DNA of 64,000 nt from assembly GCA_964432415.1 (NCBI GenBank), contig CAYSNW010000007.1, positions 1 to 64,000 of the forward strand. The letters are read 5' to 3'. The position numbers were made by a program, and so were the translations under genes. The notes under the pieces were generated by a model. The model saw only the letters and a list, made by a program, of their open reading frames with translations. It did no database searches and was not told the DNA's origin. Positions 42,838-52,510 of this stretch are shown here, piece after piece. Each line of letters starts with the position of its first letter. The first letter of the stretch is position 1. The DNA comes from JAFECT01 sp964432415 (lineage in GTDB: Bacteria; Pseudomonadota; Alphaproteobacteria; Caulobacterales; Caulobacteraceae).

Positions 42838-43194
42838 TCATCCCTCGGCGTCGACTTCCTCGGGCGTGCTCAGAAAACTGAGCCGCTTCTTGGCCGATTC
42901 CTGAGGCGCCGACGCATCGGGCCGGAAAGACAGGCGCGGCTTGAATATCGAGGCCGACGCCGGCTGCGCCGGTCTCAGCGGCGCGGGCTGGACTGGCCTG
43001 GGCGGCGCCACCACCGGATCGCTGAGCTTGACCGGCACGACCCGTCCGGAGGGCGGGGTCTGGGGGTAATGGACGCCGCCGCGCTTGGTTTTCTTCGCCG
43101 TCCGCTCGCGCGAAATCTGGGTCCAGGCGGCGCGCGCCAGCGAGTTGGCGGCGAAGCCCAGGACGAAACAGGCGATGCAGAGGGCGGCGATCAT
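42838..43194 (-). CDS. Hypothetical single-span membrane protein with Pro-rich tail
   Basis: 118 residues: one N-terminal helix (MIAALCIACFVLGFAANSLA), a basic segment (RERTAKKTKRGG), a long proline/alanine-rich low-complexity region and an acidic end (STPEEVDAEG). No family. It is divergent from the second hybrid kinase gene with a 160-bp intergenic region and lies upstream of the 41-residue protein gene. Confidence 0.6.
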   Translation of the reverse strand: MIAALCIACFVLGFAANSLARAAWTQISRERTAKKTKRGGVHYPQTPPSGRVVPVKLSDPVVAPPRPVQPAPLRPAQPASASIFKPRLSFRPDASAPQESAKKRLSFLSTPEEVDAEG

Positions 43195-43354
43195 GAAGCC
43201 GTTCCGGCGGGGGGCGAAGCAGTCCCCGTTTTAGGGCAGTGGCGCTCTGACGCAACCGATCAGACGTCGGCGCAATCCCACATCAATTGTTTCGCAATGA
43301 ATGAGGCCAATTCTGCGCCCGCAACGGCTCGCGCTGCAGTCTTCAGGGTAATCG

Positions 43355-45466
<2,112 letters not shown>

Positions 45467-45478
45467 ACCTGAGCCGTC

Positions 45479-45591
45479 AGAGCACGTCATGCAAAAGTGG
45501 GCCCACTTTTGCGCCCGGACATGCTCTGCATTCCTGGATGTAGAGCACGATTCAACGATCGGATGAGTCCATCTGATCGCATCGTGCTCTA
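45479..45591. repeat. 114-bp palindromic repeat family, copy A
   Basis: Two hairpins in series. The first is centred on a perfect 22-bp palindrome, GCAAAAGTGGG/CCCACTTTTGC (45491-45512). The second has 11-bp arms TAGAGCACGAT / ATCGTGCTCTA (45541-45591). AGAGCA/TGCTCT ends recur. It lies between convergent genes, and its last three bases (CTA) are the stop codon of the HNH gene on the minus strand. Confidence 0.92.
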
Positions 45592-46149
45592 CGGTTCCAG
45601 TTCGATGTCCCAGTAGAGGTAGTCGAGCCAGCTTTCGTGCAGGTAGTGGGGCGGAAAGCGCCGGCCCAGGTCCTGCAGCTCGTACATGTTGGGCCGGTGC
45701 GCCGACTTGCCCGGATGCATGGCCGCCTCGCGCGGGGTGCGCCCGCCTTTCCTGAGATTGCAGGGGGCGCAGGCGGTGACGATGTTCTCCCACGTGGTGC
45801 GCCCGCCGCGCGAGCGGGGGATGATGTGGTCGAAGGTCAGGTCGTTGGCCGCGCCGCAGTACTGGCAGGCGAATCCGTCGCGCAGGAACAGGTTGAATCG
45901 GGTGAAGGCCGGGGGCCGGTCCTGGTCCACGTACTGCTTGAGCGAGATCACGCTCGGCAGCTGGAACTCGATGGACGGCGAATGGACGACCTTGTCGTAG
46001 GTCGAGACCACGTCGACCCGGTCCTGGAACACGGCCTTGACCACCTCCTGCCAGGGCCACAGCGACAGGGGATAGTAGGACAGCGGACGGAAGTCGGCGT
46101 TCAACACGAGGGCCGGCCAGCCCGACGGCGGGTTCGTCAGAACCTGCAT
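45589..46149 (-). CDS. HNH endonuclease
   Basis: 186 residues. The HNH/zinc region reads FACQYCGAANDLTFDHIIPRSRGG ... WENIVTACAPCNLRKGGRTP (in two parts), with the CxxC pairs and the HII histidine of the nuclease. It is the small chromosomal type common in alphaproteobacteria, without restriction or intron context. GGAGGG before the ATG supports the start. The TAG stop is contributed by the flanking repeat, so the original C-terminus may have differed. Biological target unknown. Confidence 0.9.
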   Translation of the reverse strand: MQVLTNPPSGWPALVLNADFRPLSYYPLSLWPWQEVVKAVFQDRVDVVSTYDKVVHSPSIEFQLPSVISLKQYVDQDRPPAFTRFNLFLRDGFACQYCGAANDLTFDHIIPRSRGGRTTWENIVTACAPCNLRKGGRTPREAAMHPGKSAHRPNMYELQDLGRRFPPHYLHESWLDYLYWDIELEP

Positions 46150-46286
46150 CGCGGCGCCCTCCGATGAGCCTCACGGCTCGGATGGGACCATACGCTCGGA
46201 CTGAAGACGGGCCTCCTTCCTCGCTCGAAACACCGACATCAGGTCACGTGTTTCATCAACAAGATAGGTGCGATTCGACGACGGCC

Positions 46287-46931
46287 CTATGACACGAAAG
46301 CCACGGTCGGCGGCCTAGGGAGTTCGCCACGGCGGATGGCGCCGTACCAGGCCCAGAGCAGGTGGGCCGCCACGCCGCGCCAGGGGGCCCAGACTTCGGC
46401 TCGCGCCCTCGCCTGCTTGTCGTCGGGCCGGACTTCGACGCCATCGGCCCATCGGATCGCTTCCTGCAAGGCCACGTCCCCGGCGGGAAAGTGGTCGAGA
46501 CGGCCCAGGCAGAACATCAGGTAGATCTCCGCCGTCCAGCGTCCGACGCCCACGATGGCGGTCAGCCTGTCCATGACCTCGGCGTCGTCCATCCTTTCCA
46601 GGGCGTCGAAGTCCACCCCCGCCCGCGCGATCTCCAGGGCGTAGCGCGCCTTGGGCTTTGAGAAGCCGAGCGCCCGGATCGCCTCGTCCCCGGCGGCCAG
46701 GACCGTCTCGGGCGTGACCTCGCCCAGCGCGCCCTCGAAGCGATTCCAGATGGCGTCGGCCGAGGCGGTGGAGACTTGCTGGGCGGTGATGATCTTGAGC
46801 AGGCCGGCATAGCCGCCGGGGCGGTTGCGCCACTCGAACACCGGCGCCTCCGCCTCCACACGGGCCAGCACCGGGTCGGCCAGGGCCAGGCGGGCGCGGA
46901 TGTCGATCAGCTCGGCGGCGGTGGGACCCAT
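46287..46931 (-). CDS. DNA-3-methyladenine glycosylase II-like (AlkA/HhH-GPD family)
   Basis: 214 residues with the HhH-GPD core: LLKIITAQQVSTASADAIW, the helix-hairpin-helix LTAIVGVGRWTAEIYLMF and the catalytic aspartate in FPAGDVALQEAI. It lacks the N-terminal AlkA extension, as in short bacterial AlkA enzymes that remove alkylated bases. No ada-like regulator adjoins. It is divergent from gluQ with a 65-bp gap. Confidence 0.9.
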   Translation of the reverse strand: MGPTAAELIDIRARLALADPVLARVEAEAPVFEWRNRPGGYAGLLKIITAQQVSTASADAIWNRFEGALGEVTPETVLAAGDEAIRALGFSKPKARYALEIARAGVDFDALERMDDAEVMDRLTAIVGVGRWTAEIYLMFCLGRLDHFPAGDVALQEAIRWADGVEVRPDDKQARARAEVWAPWRGVAAHLLWAWYGAIRRGELPRPPTVAFVS

Positions 46932-46996
46932 GGGCCCGATGTGGTCAGTATCGCGGGCGGAGGCAATCGCTTTGCGACGATGCTATCCATCGCCCC

Positions 46997-47842
46997 ATGG
47001 CCTTCGTCACCCGTTTCGCCCCTTCGCCGACCGGATACCTGCACCGGGGCCACGCCTTCTCCGCGCTTAACGCCCAGGCGGCGGCGCGGGAGGCCGGGGG
47101 GCGCTTCCTGCTGCGCATCGAGGACATCGACCTGACCCGTTGCCGGCCCGAGTTCGAGACGGCGATCTATGAGGACCTGGCCTGGCTGGGCCTGGAATGG
47201 GAGCTGCCGGTGCGCCGCCAGTCGGAGCACTTCGCCGACTATCGCGCAGCCCTGGACGGCCTGGTCGCGCGCGGCCTGGTCTATCGCTGCTTCCGCACCC
47301 GGCGCGAGGTGCTGGACCAGATGGCCAGCGCGCCCCACGGGCCGGGCGAGGGCTTTCGCGGCCAGCCGCTGCCGGCGGAGGAGGAAGCCGCGCTGGTCGC
47401 CGAGGGACGCCCCTATGCGTGGCGCCTGTCGCTGGAGCGGGCGATGGCCGAGGCGGGCGAGCTGGGCTTCTTCGAGGAGGGTGCGGGCCCCGCCGGCGAG
47501 ACCGGCCTGATCCGCGCCCGGCCCGAGGGCGCGGGCGATGTGGTGCTGGCCCGAAAGGACGTGGGCGTCGCCTATCACCTGGCCGTGGTGTTCGACGACG
47601 CCCTGCAGGGGGTGACCCACGTGATCCGGGGCGAGGACCTGTTCGAGGCGGCCCACATCCAGCGCCTGCTGCAGGCCCTGCTCGGCCTGCCTGCCCCCGT
47701 CTATCGCCACCACCGCCTGCTGGCCGGCGCGGACGGCAAGCGTTTCGCCAAGCGCGACCGGGCCGAGACCCTGGCCGAGTTGCGCGGCCGGGGCGTCACG
47801 CCCGAGGCGTTACAGGCCGAAATGAGAATTGCCGCGACCTGA
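46997..47842 (+). CDS. gluQ: Glutamyl-Q tRNA(Asp) synthetase
   Basis: 281 residues: a GluRS-like catalytic core without an anticodon-binding domain. HIGH-type motif PSPTGYLHRGHA, DIDLTR, the substrate segment DVVLARKDVGVAYHLAVV, and KMSKS-like KRFAKRD. It attaches glutamate to queuosine in tRNA-Asp. The zinc CxC motif usual in family members is changed: YRCFRTRREV has Arg in place of the second cysteine, so the zinc site may be lost. Start without a visible ribosome binding site. Confidence 0.92.
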   Translation: MAFVTRFAPSPTGYLHRGHAFSALNAQAAAREAGGRFLLRIEDIDLTRCRPEFETAIYEDLAWLGLEWELPVRRQSEHFADYRAALDGLVARGLVYRCFRTRREVLDQMASAPHGPGEGFRGQPLPAEEEAALVAEGRPYAWRLSLERAMAEAGELGFFEEGAGPAGETGLIRARPEGAGDVVLARKDVGVAYHLAVVFDDALQGVTHVIRGEDLFEAAHIQRLLQALLGLPAPVYRHHRLLAGADGKRFAKRDRAETLAELRGRGVTPEALQAEMRIAAT

Positions 47843-47899
47843 GCGGATTTCACGGCGCGGCAGCCTTCTCAAAGCCGGCCCGCGCGGCCACAAGGCGCC

Positions 47900-48778
47900 A
47901 TGACCCAGCCCGCCACCCATCGCCTGGCCCTGATCGCGCTGGTGCTCGGCGCCTGCACCATCGGGGTGGGGCCGATCCTGATGCGGCTGACCGACACGGG
48001 CCCGGCCGCCGGCGGCTTCTGGCGCATGGCGCTGGCCCTGCCGCTGGTGGCCATCCCGGCCCTGCGGGCACCGCCGGTCAGCGCCCGGCTGCGCTGGATC
48101 GCGATCCTGGCGGGCGTGCTGTTCGGGATCGACATTGCGCTCTGGCACTACGGCGTGGCCCTGACCTCTGTGGCCAACGCCACGACGCTTTCCAACACCA
48201 CCCCGATCGTGGTCACCGCCGCCGCCTGGCTGCTGTTCCGGGAGAAGCCCAGCCGCATGTTCCTGGCGGCCCTGGCGCTGGCGCTGGGCGGAGCGGTCCT
48301 GATGGCTGTGGCGCGAGGCTCGGGCGGCCACGGGACCAACCCGCCGCTGGGCGACGCGCTCGCGGCCGCCGCGGCCCTGTTCTACGGCGGCTATTTCGTC
48401 GTCGCCCGCTTCGCGCGCAGGAACACCGACGTCGCCACCCTGATGTTCTGGACCAGCGTCGGCGGCGCGCCGGTGGTGCTGCTGGTCTGCCTGGTGCTGG
48501 GCGAGCAGATCATCCCGGCCTCGCTCGGCGGATGGGCGGCGTGCGCGGGGCTCGGCGTCATGCACGTGGTCGGCCAGGGCCTGATCGCCTGGGCTCTGGG
48601 GCGGCTGCCGGCGGCGCTGACCTCGGTGGTGGTGCTGGTGCAGCCGGTGGTGGCCGCGGGGCTCGGGTGGCTGATCTTCGTGGAGCCCATCGTGCCGTTG
48701 CAGGCCCTGGGCGCGGCGGTGCTGCTGTCGGGGGTGGTGCTGGCGCAGCGGTCCTCGATCAAGAGCGAGACCGCCTGA
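47900..48778 (+). CDS. EamA-family (DMT) transporter
   Basis: 292 residues and ten hydrophobic helices arranged as two EamA repeats (LIALVLGACTIGVGPILM...; DALAAAAALFYGGYFVVAR...). Signatures such as SVANATTLSNTTPIVVTAAAW and SVVVLVQPVVAAGLGWLIF are typical. These drug/metabolite exporters move amino acids or other small molecules across the inner membrane; the substrate is unknown. AAGG precedes the ATG; it follows gluQ by 57 bp. Confidence 0.92.
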   Translation: MTQPATHRLALIALVLGACTIGVGPILMRLTDTGPAAGGFWRMALALPLVAIPALRAPPVSARLRWIAILAGVLFGIDIALWHYGVALTSVANATTLSNTTPIVVTAAAWLLFREKPSRMFLAALALALGGAVLMAVARGSGGHGTNPPLGDALAAAAALFYGGYFVVARFARRNTDVATLMFWTSVGGAPVVLLVCLVLGEQIIPASLGGWAACAGLGVMHVVGQGLIAWALGRLPAALTSVVVLVQPVVAAGLGWLIFVEPIVPLQALGAAVLLSGVVLAQRSSIKSETA

Positions 48779-48835
48779 CCCTTGGCGCCGGGCGACTTTC
48801 GTGGACCATTCCGCCCGAAACCTGGGGGAATCGTC

Positions 48836-49774
48836 ATGGCCTTGTTCAATCGGATCGCGCTCGCGCTGGCCGGTACGCTGGCGGCCGCAACCGCGGCCCT
48901 GGCCGCAGCGCCGCATGAGACCGTTGTGGTGCGGGGCGTGGCGGGGCCCGAAGGCCCGCTGGTGGTGGACGGCGCCCTCTACTACGTCGGCTGGAACGAC
49001 GACGCCCTGTCGAAGTGGGACGGCCACAGGACGACCGTGGTCCACCGCCTGAAAGGATGCTCCCACAACGGCCTGGCCCTGACGAAGGCGAAGACCTTCC
49101 TGCTGGCCTGCTCCAGCGATCCGGGCGCGATCCTGGAGCTGACGCTCGACGGCAAGGAGCTCCGCCGCTGGGACACCGACGAGACCGGGGCGAAGATCAC
49201 GGGCGGCATCAACGACATCGCCACAGCCCCGAACGGCGGCGCCTACGCCACGGTGTTCGGCCCCTACGACGGCGTCGCCCCGCCCACGGCGGTGATCGGC
49301 AAGGTGCTGTACCTGGCGCCCCGCGCCTCGGCCTGGAAGGTGGTGGCGCGCGACCTGAACTACGCCAACGGGGTGGGCGTCTCGCCCGACGGCAAGACGC
49401 TCTACGTCAGCGAGATGGGCGCGGGCCTGGTCCTGAAGTTCGCCATCGAGGCGGACGGAGGCTTGAGCCATCGCGCGAACTTCGCCCAGCTGGACAGCCT
49501 GATCGAGCGCGACAGCCGCTCGCCCTGGCTCGGCCCCGACAGCCTGAAGCTCGACCGCAAGGGCGATGTCTACGTGGCCCAGTTCTTCGGCGGCCGGGTG
49601 CTCAAGCTCTCGCCCCAGGGCAAGCTGCTGCACGTGTTCAAGATCGCCGCCGGGGACGGCACCACCAACGTCGCCCTCGATGCGGGCGAGCGTCACCTCT
49701 ATGTCTCAGTGGTCAAGAGCGCCAAGGACCCCAAGGCCAAGGGCTCGATCGTGCGAGTCGACAACGTCCGCTAG
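48836..49774 (+). CDS. Secreted SMP-30/gluconolactonase-like beta-propeller protein
   Basis: 312 residues. Signal peptide (MALFNRIALALAGTLAAATAALA) and a six-bladed propeller resembling SMP-30/lactonase proteins: VAGPEGPLVVDGALYYVGW, NDIATAPNGGAYATVFGPYD, NYANGVGVSPDGKTLYVSE, GPDSLKLDRKGDVYVAQFFG. Metal ligands of the lactonase type (Glu, Asn, Asp) have candidates in these phrases. A periplasmic lactonase or sugar-binding role is possible. ATG 48836 has GGGGGA upstream. Its stop overlaps the next convergent stop by 4 bp. Confidence 0.83.
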   Translation: MALFNRIALALAGTLAAATAALAAAPHETVVVRGVAGPEGPLVVDGALYYVGWNDDALSKWDGHRTTVVHRLKGCSHNGLALTKAKTFLLACSSDPGAILELTLDGKELRRWDTDETGAKITGGINDIATAPNGGAYATVFGPYDGVAPPTAVIGKVLYLAPRASAWKVVARDLNYANGVGVSPDGKTLYVSEMGAGLVLKFAIEADGGLSHRANFAQLDSLIERDSRSPWLGPDSLKLDRKGDVYVAQFFGGRVLKLSPQGKLLHVFKIAAGDGTTNVALDAGERHLYVSVVKSAKDPKAKGSIVRVDNVR

Positions 49775-50184
49775 GGGATGTTGGTCGCCTGGCGAAGGGT
49801 CAGCTTCCAGGTCCCGTCACAGTCGTTCCAGACGTCGGTGAAACGGCGGCGGATGGTCGGGGCCGGAGCCGGCGGCTCGACCCGCTCCTCGCCCATCATG
49901 ACCACGGCGCCCCGGCGCACGCCCACAAAGTCCAGGATCAGGGTCAGGCCGTCCTGATAGGTCGCCTGGCCGCCCCTGGCGTAGGCGGCGAGGATCTGGG
50001 CGCGGTCCACCACGCCGTGGCGCGGGGTCTGCAAGACAAGGTCGTCTGCGAAACGGAGCTCAAGGGTGGCCACATCGCCGGCCTGGAGGGCCAGGTCCAG
50101 CGCCTTGCGCGCGGCCAGCGCCGAGACCACGCGCGGGTCATCGGGATCTGGGTCGTAGCGGGTGGGGCGGTCGGGCGTTTCCAT
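49771..50184 (-). CDS. NTF2-like / SnoaL-like domain protein (DUF4440-type)
   Basis: 137 residues with a cone-shaped NTF2-like pattern: ALAARKALDLALQAGDVATLE, FADDLVLQTPRHGVVDRAQILAAY (in two parts), and C-terminal beta-strands FTDVWNDCDGTWKLTLRQATNIP. Such proteins include small isomerases and many of unknown role. It overlaps the propeller gene tail-to-tail by 4 bp. No active-site assignment is possible. Confidence 0.78.
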   Translation of the reverse strand: METPDRPTRYDPDPDDPRVVSALAARKALDLALQAGDVATLELRFADDLVLQTPRHGVVDRAQILAAYARGGQATYQDGLTLILDFVGVRRGAVVMMGEERVEPPAPAPTIRRRFTDVWNDCDGTWKLTLRQATNIP

Positions 50185-50305
50185 CTCGACTAGCGCTCCG
50201 CCTCCCGCGTTAGATTCTCGGTCTCAATAGCCAGCCTTCAGCAGCTTCGACCATCGGAAAGCTGCGCCGGTTGCACCGTATCCTGCTCGCGGCCATATCC
50301 GCCGA

Positions 50306-50596
50306 ATGAAAGTGAAACCCGGCTTCGACGCCCTGATGCACGAGGTCTGCGTGGGCATGGGATGGTGTGGCGGCATCGTCGACGATAAGCCATGCCATGT
50401 CAGGGACTTCATTCCAGATGAAGGGACGGTGTCAGCCGACCAGTTCGTGGATTGGCTGTTCCGCGCCGACAACATGGACCCCTACGCAAAACTCGAAATC
50501 TGGCAGCCTCACAAGGACATGCTTCGGGCCGCCTTCGTGAAGCACATGGGCAGCGACGTCGTGGACGCACGAGCCCTTCGCTACGACCTCGATTGA
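50306..50596 (+). CDS. Hypothetical small soluble protein
   Basis: 96 residues: MKVKPGFDALMHEVCVGMGWCGGIVDDKP, then HVRDFIPDEGTVSADQFVDWL and a C-terminal region LRAAFVKHMGSDVVDARALRYD. Three cysteines lie in the first third (HEVC, GWCGG, KPCH), which could bind metal. No family is known to me. Its base composition (50220-50600) is noticeably more AT-rich than its surroundings, hinting at a different history. It converges with the cold-shock operon and shares its terminator region. Confidence 0.65.
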   Translation: MKVKPGFDALMHEVCVGMGWCGGIVDDKPCHVRDFIPDEGTVSADQFVDWLFRADNMDPYAKLEIWQPHKDMLRAAFVKHMGSDVVDARALRYDLD

Positions 50597-50602
50597 TCAA
50601 AC

Positions 50603-50634
50603 GAAAACGGGCCCGAGGTCGCCCCCGGGCCCGT
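50603..50634 (-). terminator. Terminator of the cold-shock protein operon
   Basis: On the minus strand ACGGGCCCG (50626-50634) pairs with CGGGCCCGT (50607-50615) and is followed by TTTCGTTTG. The stem is symmetric enough to serve the convergent gene too. Confidence 0.8.
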
Positions 50635-50660
50635 CTGGATGGTCGTTTCGGCGGAGCGCC

Positions 50661-50864
50661 TCAGAGCGCCTGGAGGTTCACGGCGGCGGTCTTGCCGCGC
50701 TCTTCCTGCAGCTCGTAGCTGACCCGCTGGCCTTCGTTCAGCGTCTGCATGCCCGAGCGCTGAACCGCCGAGATGTGGACGAAGACGTCATTGCCGCCCG
50801 ACTCGGGCTGAATGAAGCCGAAACCCTTGGTGGTGTTGAACCACTTGACCGTACCTGTCGCCAT
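50661..50864 (-). CDS. CspA-family cold-shock protein (second of tandem pair)
   Basis: 67 residues, one cold-shock domain with RNP1 KGFGFI and RNP2 DVFVHIS. Binds single-stranded RNA/DNA and melts RNA structure. AGGAGAAGG precedes the ATG. It lies 25 bp after a close paralogue (differences mainly at residues 2, 11, 21-25 and the C-terminus) and before a strong terminator, so the two form one operon. Confidence 0.95.
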   Translation of the reverse strand: MATGTVKWFNTTKGFGFIQPESGGNDVFVHISAVQRSGMQTLNEGQRVSYELQEERGKTAAVNLQAL

Positions 50865-50889
50865 GGACCTTCTCCTGCGAGCTTAGTTT

Positions 50890-51093
50890 TCAGACGGTCT
50901 GCAGATTGACCGCGGCGGTCTTGCCGCGCTCGGTCTGCAGCTCGTAGCTGACCTTTTGGCCTTCATCGAGGCCCTGCAGGCCCGCGCGCTGGACCGCGGA
51001 GATATGGACGAACACGTCCTGTCCGCCGCCATCAGGCTGGATGAAGCCGAAACCCTTGGTGGAATTGAACCATTTGACTGTGCCAGTCGACAT
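50890..51093 (-). CDS. CspA-family cold-shock protein (first of tandem pair)
   Basis: 67 residues with RNP1 KGFGFI and RNP2 DVFVHIS, nearly identical in layout to the downstream copy. AGGAG precedes the start. The 207-bp region upstream (51094-51300) could hold a long structured leader as in other csp genes, but I see no diagnostic cold-box. Tandem small Csp genes are a feature of some alphaproteobacteria. Confidence 0.95.
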   Translation of the reverse strand: MSTGTVKWFNSTKGFGFIQPDGGGQDVFVHISAVQRAGLQGLDEGQKVSYELQTERGKTAAVNLQTV

Positions 51094-51300
51094 TCGGGAG
51101 CTCTCCTAAATCGAGCGTTTCCAGGGCGAGACCGGGTACTATCCGGTCCCAGCAATCCAGTCTGGAAGCTCGTATTCAGGCGACGGGCCCCTTGGGGACC
51201 GAGCAACCGTCTTGGCAGCCAAAGTCTCAGATTGCAGCCGGTTTGTGCCTCGCTCTTCCTTGCCGGTCAAACAAAAACGCGGGACGGGGCGGCGCGGCGA

Positions 51301-52425
51301 TCAGCCGGGTGCAAACTTTTCGCGGAGCCGGAAGGCCAGGGTCTGGGCCGCGCGGGCGCCGCGGGTCTCGTCGTTGGAGGCTGCGATCAGGGCGATCCCG
51401 CGCTTCGGGGCGACCAGGGCGACCACATGCCAGAAGGTGTTGGAGCCTTCGTGGGCCAGCACCGGACCCTGGGCCCAGGCCCGGTTGGCGATCACGCCCC
51501 AGCCCAGCGCGTAGCCCGGTTCCTCGGGCCCGCCGGGAGTGGTCAGGTGGGTGATCGACTCCGGCGTGAGGAAGCCGGAACCCTCGGTGATGAACAGCTG
51601 CACGAAGCGGGCGTAATGCTCGAGCGAACAGTGGACCGTCCCTGCCGGGCCCAAGGCCGCGGGGTTGTCGGGCAAGGTGGTGGGATCGAGCGGCGTCCCG
51701 TCGCGGAAGTGGCCCCAGGGCTCGTCGCCCTGCGGCGGGCCGAAGCCGGCGCTGTCCATGCCGAGCGGCCGGAACAGGCCCTCGGTGATGGCGTCTTCCC
51801 AGGGCCCGCCGGTGATCTGCTCGATGGCTGAGCCGGCGATGATGAAGTTGGCGTTGGCGTATTCGTAGGACCCCGGCTTGCCGGCCGGCGCCTTGCGGAA
51901 GGCCGTGGCGGCGAGCGTGCGGCGCTGGACCGGCAGGGGGCGTGGATCGGTGCGCGCGGCGCCCAGCCAGGCGACGTCGATCAGGCCCTTGTCGCTGACG
52001 CCGGCGTGGTGGGACATCAGCTGCTCGATGGTGGTGGTCGCCCAGGCGGGGTTGACCCGGAGGTCCGGGAACAGCTCCGGGACAGTGGCGCCCCACTTGG
52101 CCTTCCCCTGTTCGACCAGCTTTGCATAGAGGGCGGCCGTCATGGCCTTGGTGTTGGAGCCCAGGTGCCAGAGGTCCCCCTTCTGCACCGCGTCCGGGGC
52201 GTTGGCGCGGCGGCGTCCGCCCACGTCCAGCCAGGTCACGCCCCTGGCGGTGACCACCGCGCCGCCAAGCGCCGGGGCCTTGGTGTCGAGCAGGATGGGG
52301 GTGATCAGATCGCCCGGCGCCGGCAGCACGTCCGCAGGCGGCGTGTCCTGGGCCCGGGCCAGGCGCGGCAGGGCGCCAAGGGCCGCCAGACCCAGACTTC
52401 CGAAAGCGAACTGCCGCCGTCTCAT
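51301..52425 (-). CDS. Secreted beta-lactamase-fold serine hydrolase
   Basis: 374 residues with a Tat-type signal (MRRRQFAFGSLGLAALGALPRLARA). Motifs: SNTK (SxxK), YANANF (YxN) and HEGSN. All three motifs are intact, unlike the relative at 16108. Likely a periplasmic esterase, D-aminopeptidase or beta-lactamase-like enzyme. It is transcribed toward the cold-shock genes and is divergent from the M20 peptidase gene; the substrate is unknown. Confidence 0.88.
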   Translation of the reverse strand: MRRRQFAFGSLGLAALGALPRLARAQDTPPADVLPAPGDLITPILLDTKAPALGGAVVTARGVTWLDVGGRRRANAPDAVQKGDLWHLGSNTKAMTAALYAKLVEQGKAKWGATVPELFPDLRVNPAWATTTIEQLMSHHAGVSDKGLIDVAWLGAARTDPRPLPVQRRTLAATAFRKAPAGKPGSYEYANANFIIAGSAIEQITGGPWEDAITEGLFRPLGMDSAGFGPPQGDEPWGHFRDGTPLDPTTLPDNPAALGPAGTVHCSLEHYARFVQLFITEGSGFLTPESITHLTTPGGPEEPGYALGWGVIANRAWAQGPVLAHEGSNTFWHVVALVAPKRGIALIAASNDETRGARAAQTLAFRLREKFAPG

Positions 52426-52510
52426 AACGCCGATCCCGTTCCCCGCGCCCGGCTTTACTCTATGATGCCCGCGGGCGTGCGGCCACCGCTGCGGGGATTA
52501 AACCTAAGTC

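Noticed and set aside
45589..46149. HNH nuclease as part of a restriction or mobile element
   Set aside because: No methyltransferase, intron, or transposase nearby; the protein is the compact chromosomal type.
47810..49696. 628-codon minus-strand frame across the DMT transporter and propeller genes
   Set aside because: Antisense shadow; both plus-strand genes have clear family motifs and ribosome binding sites.
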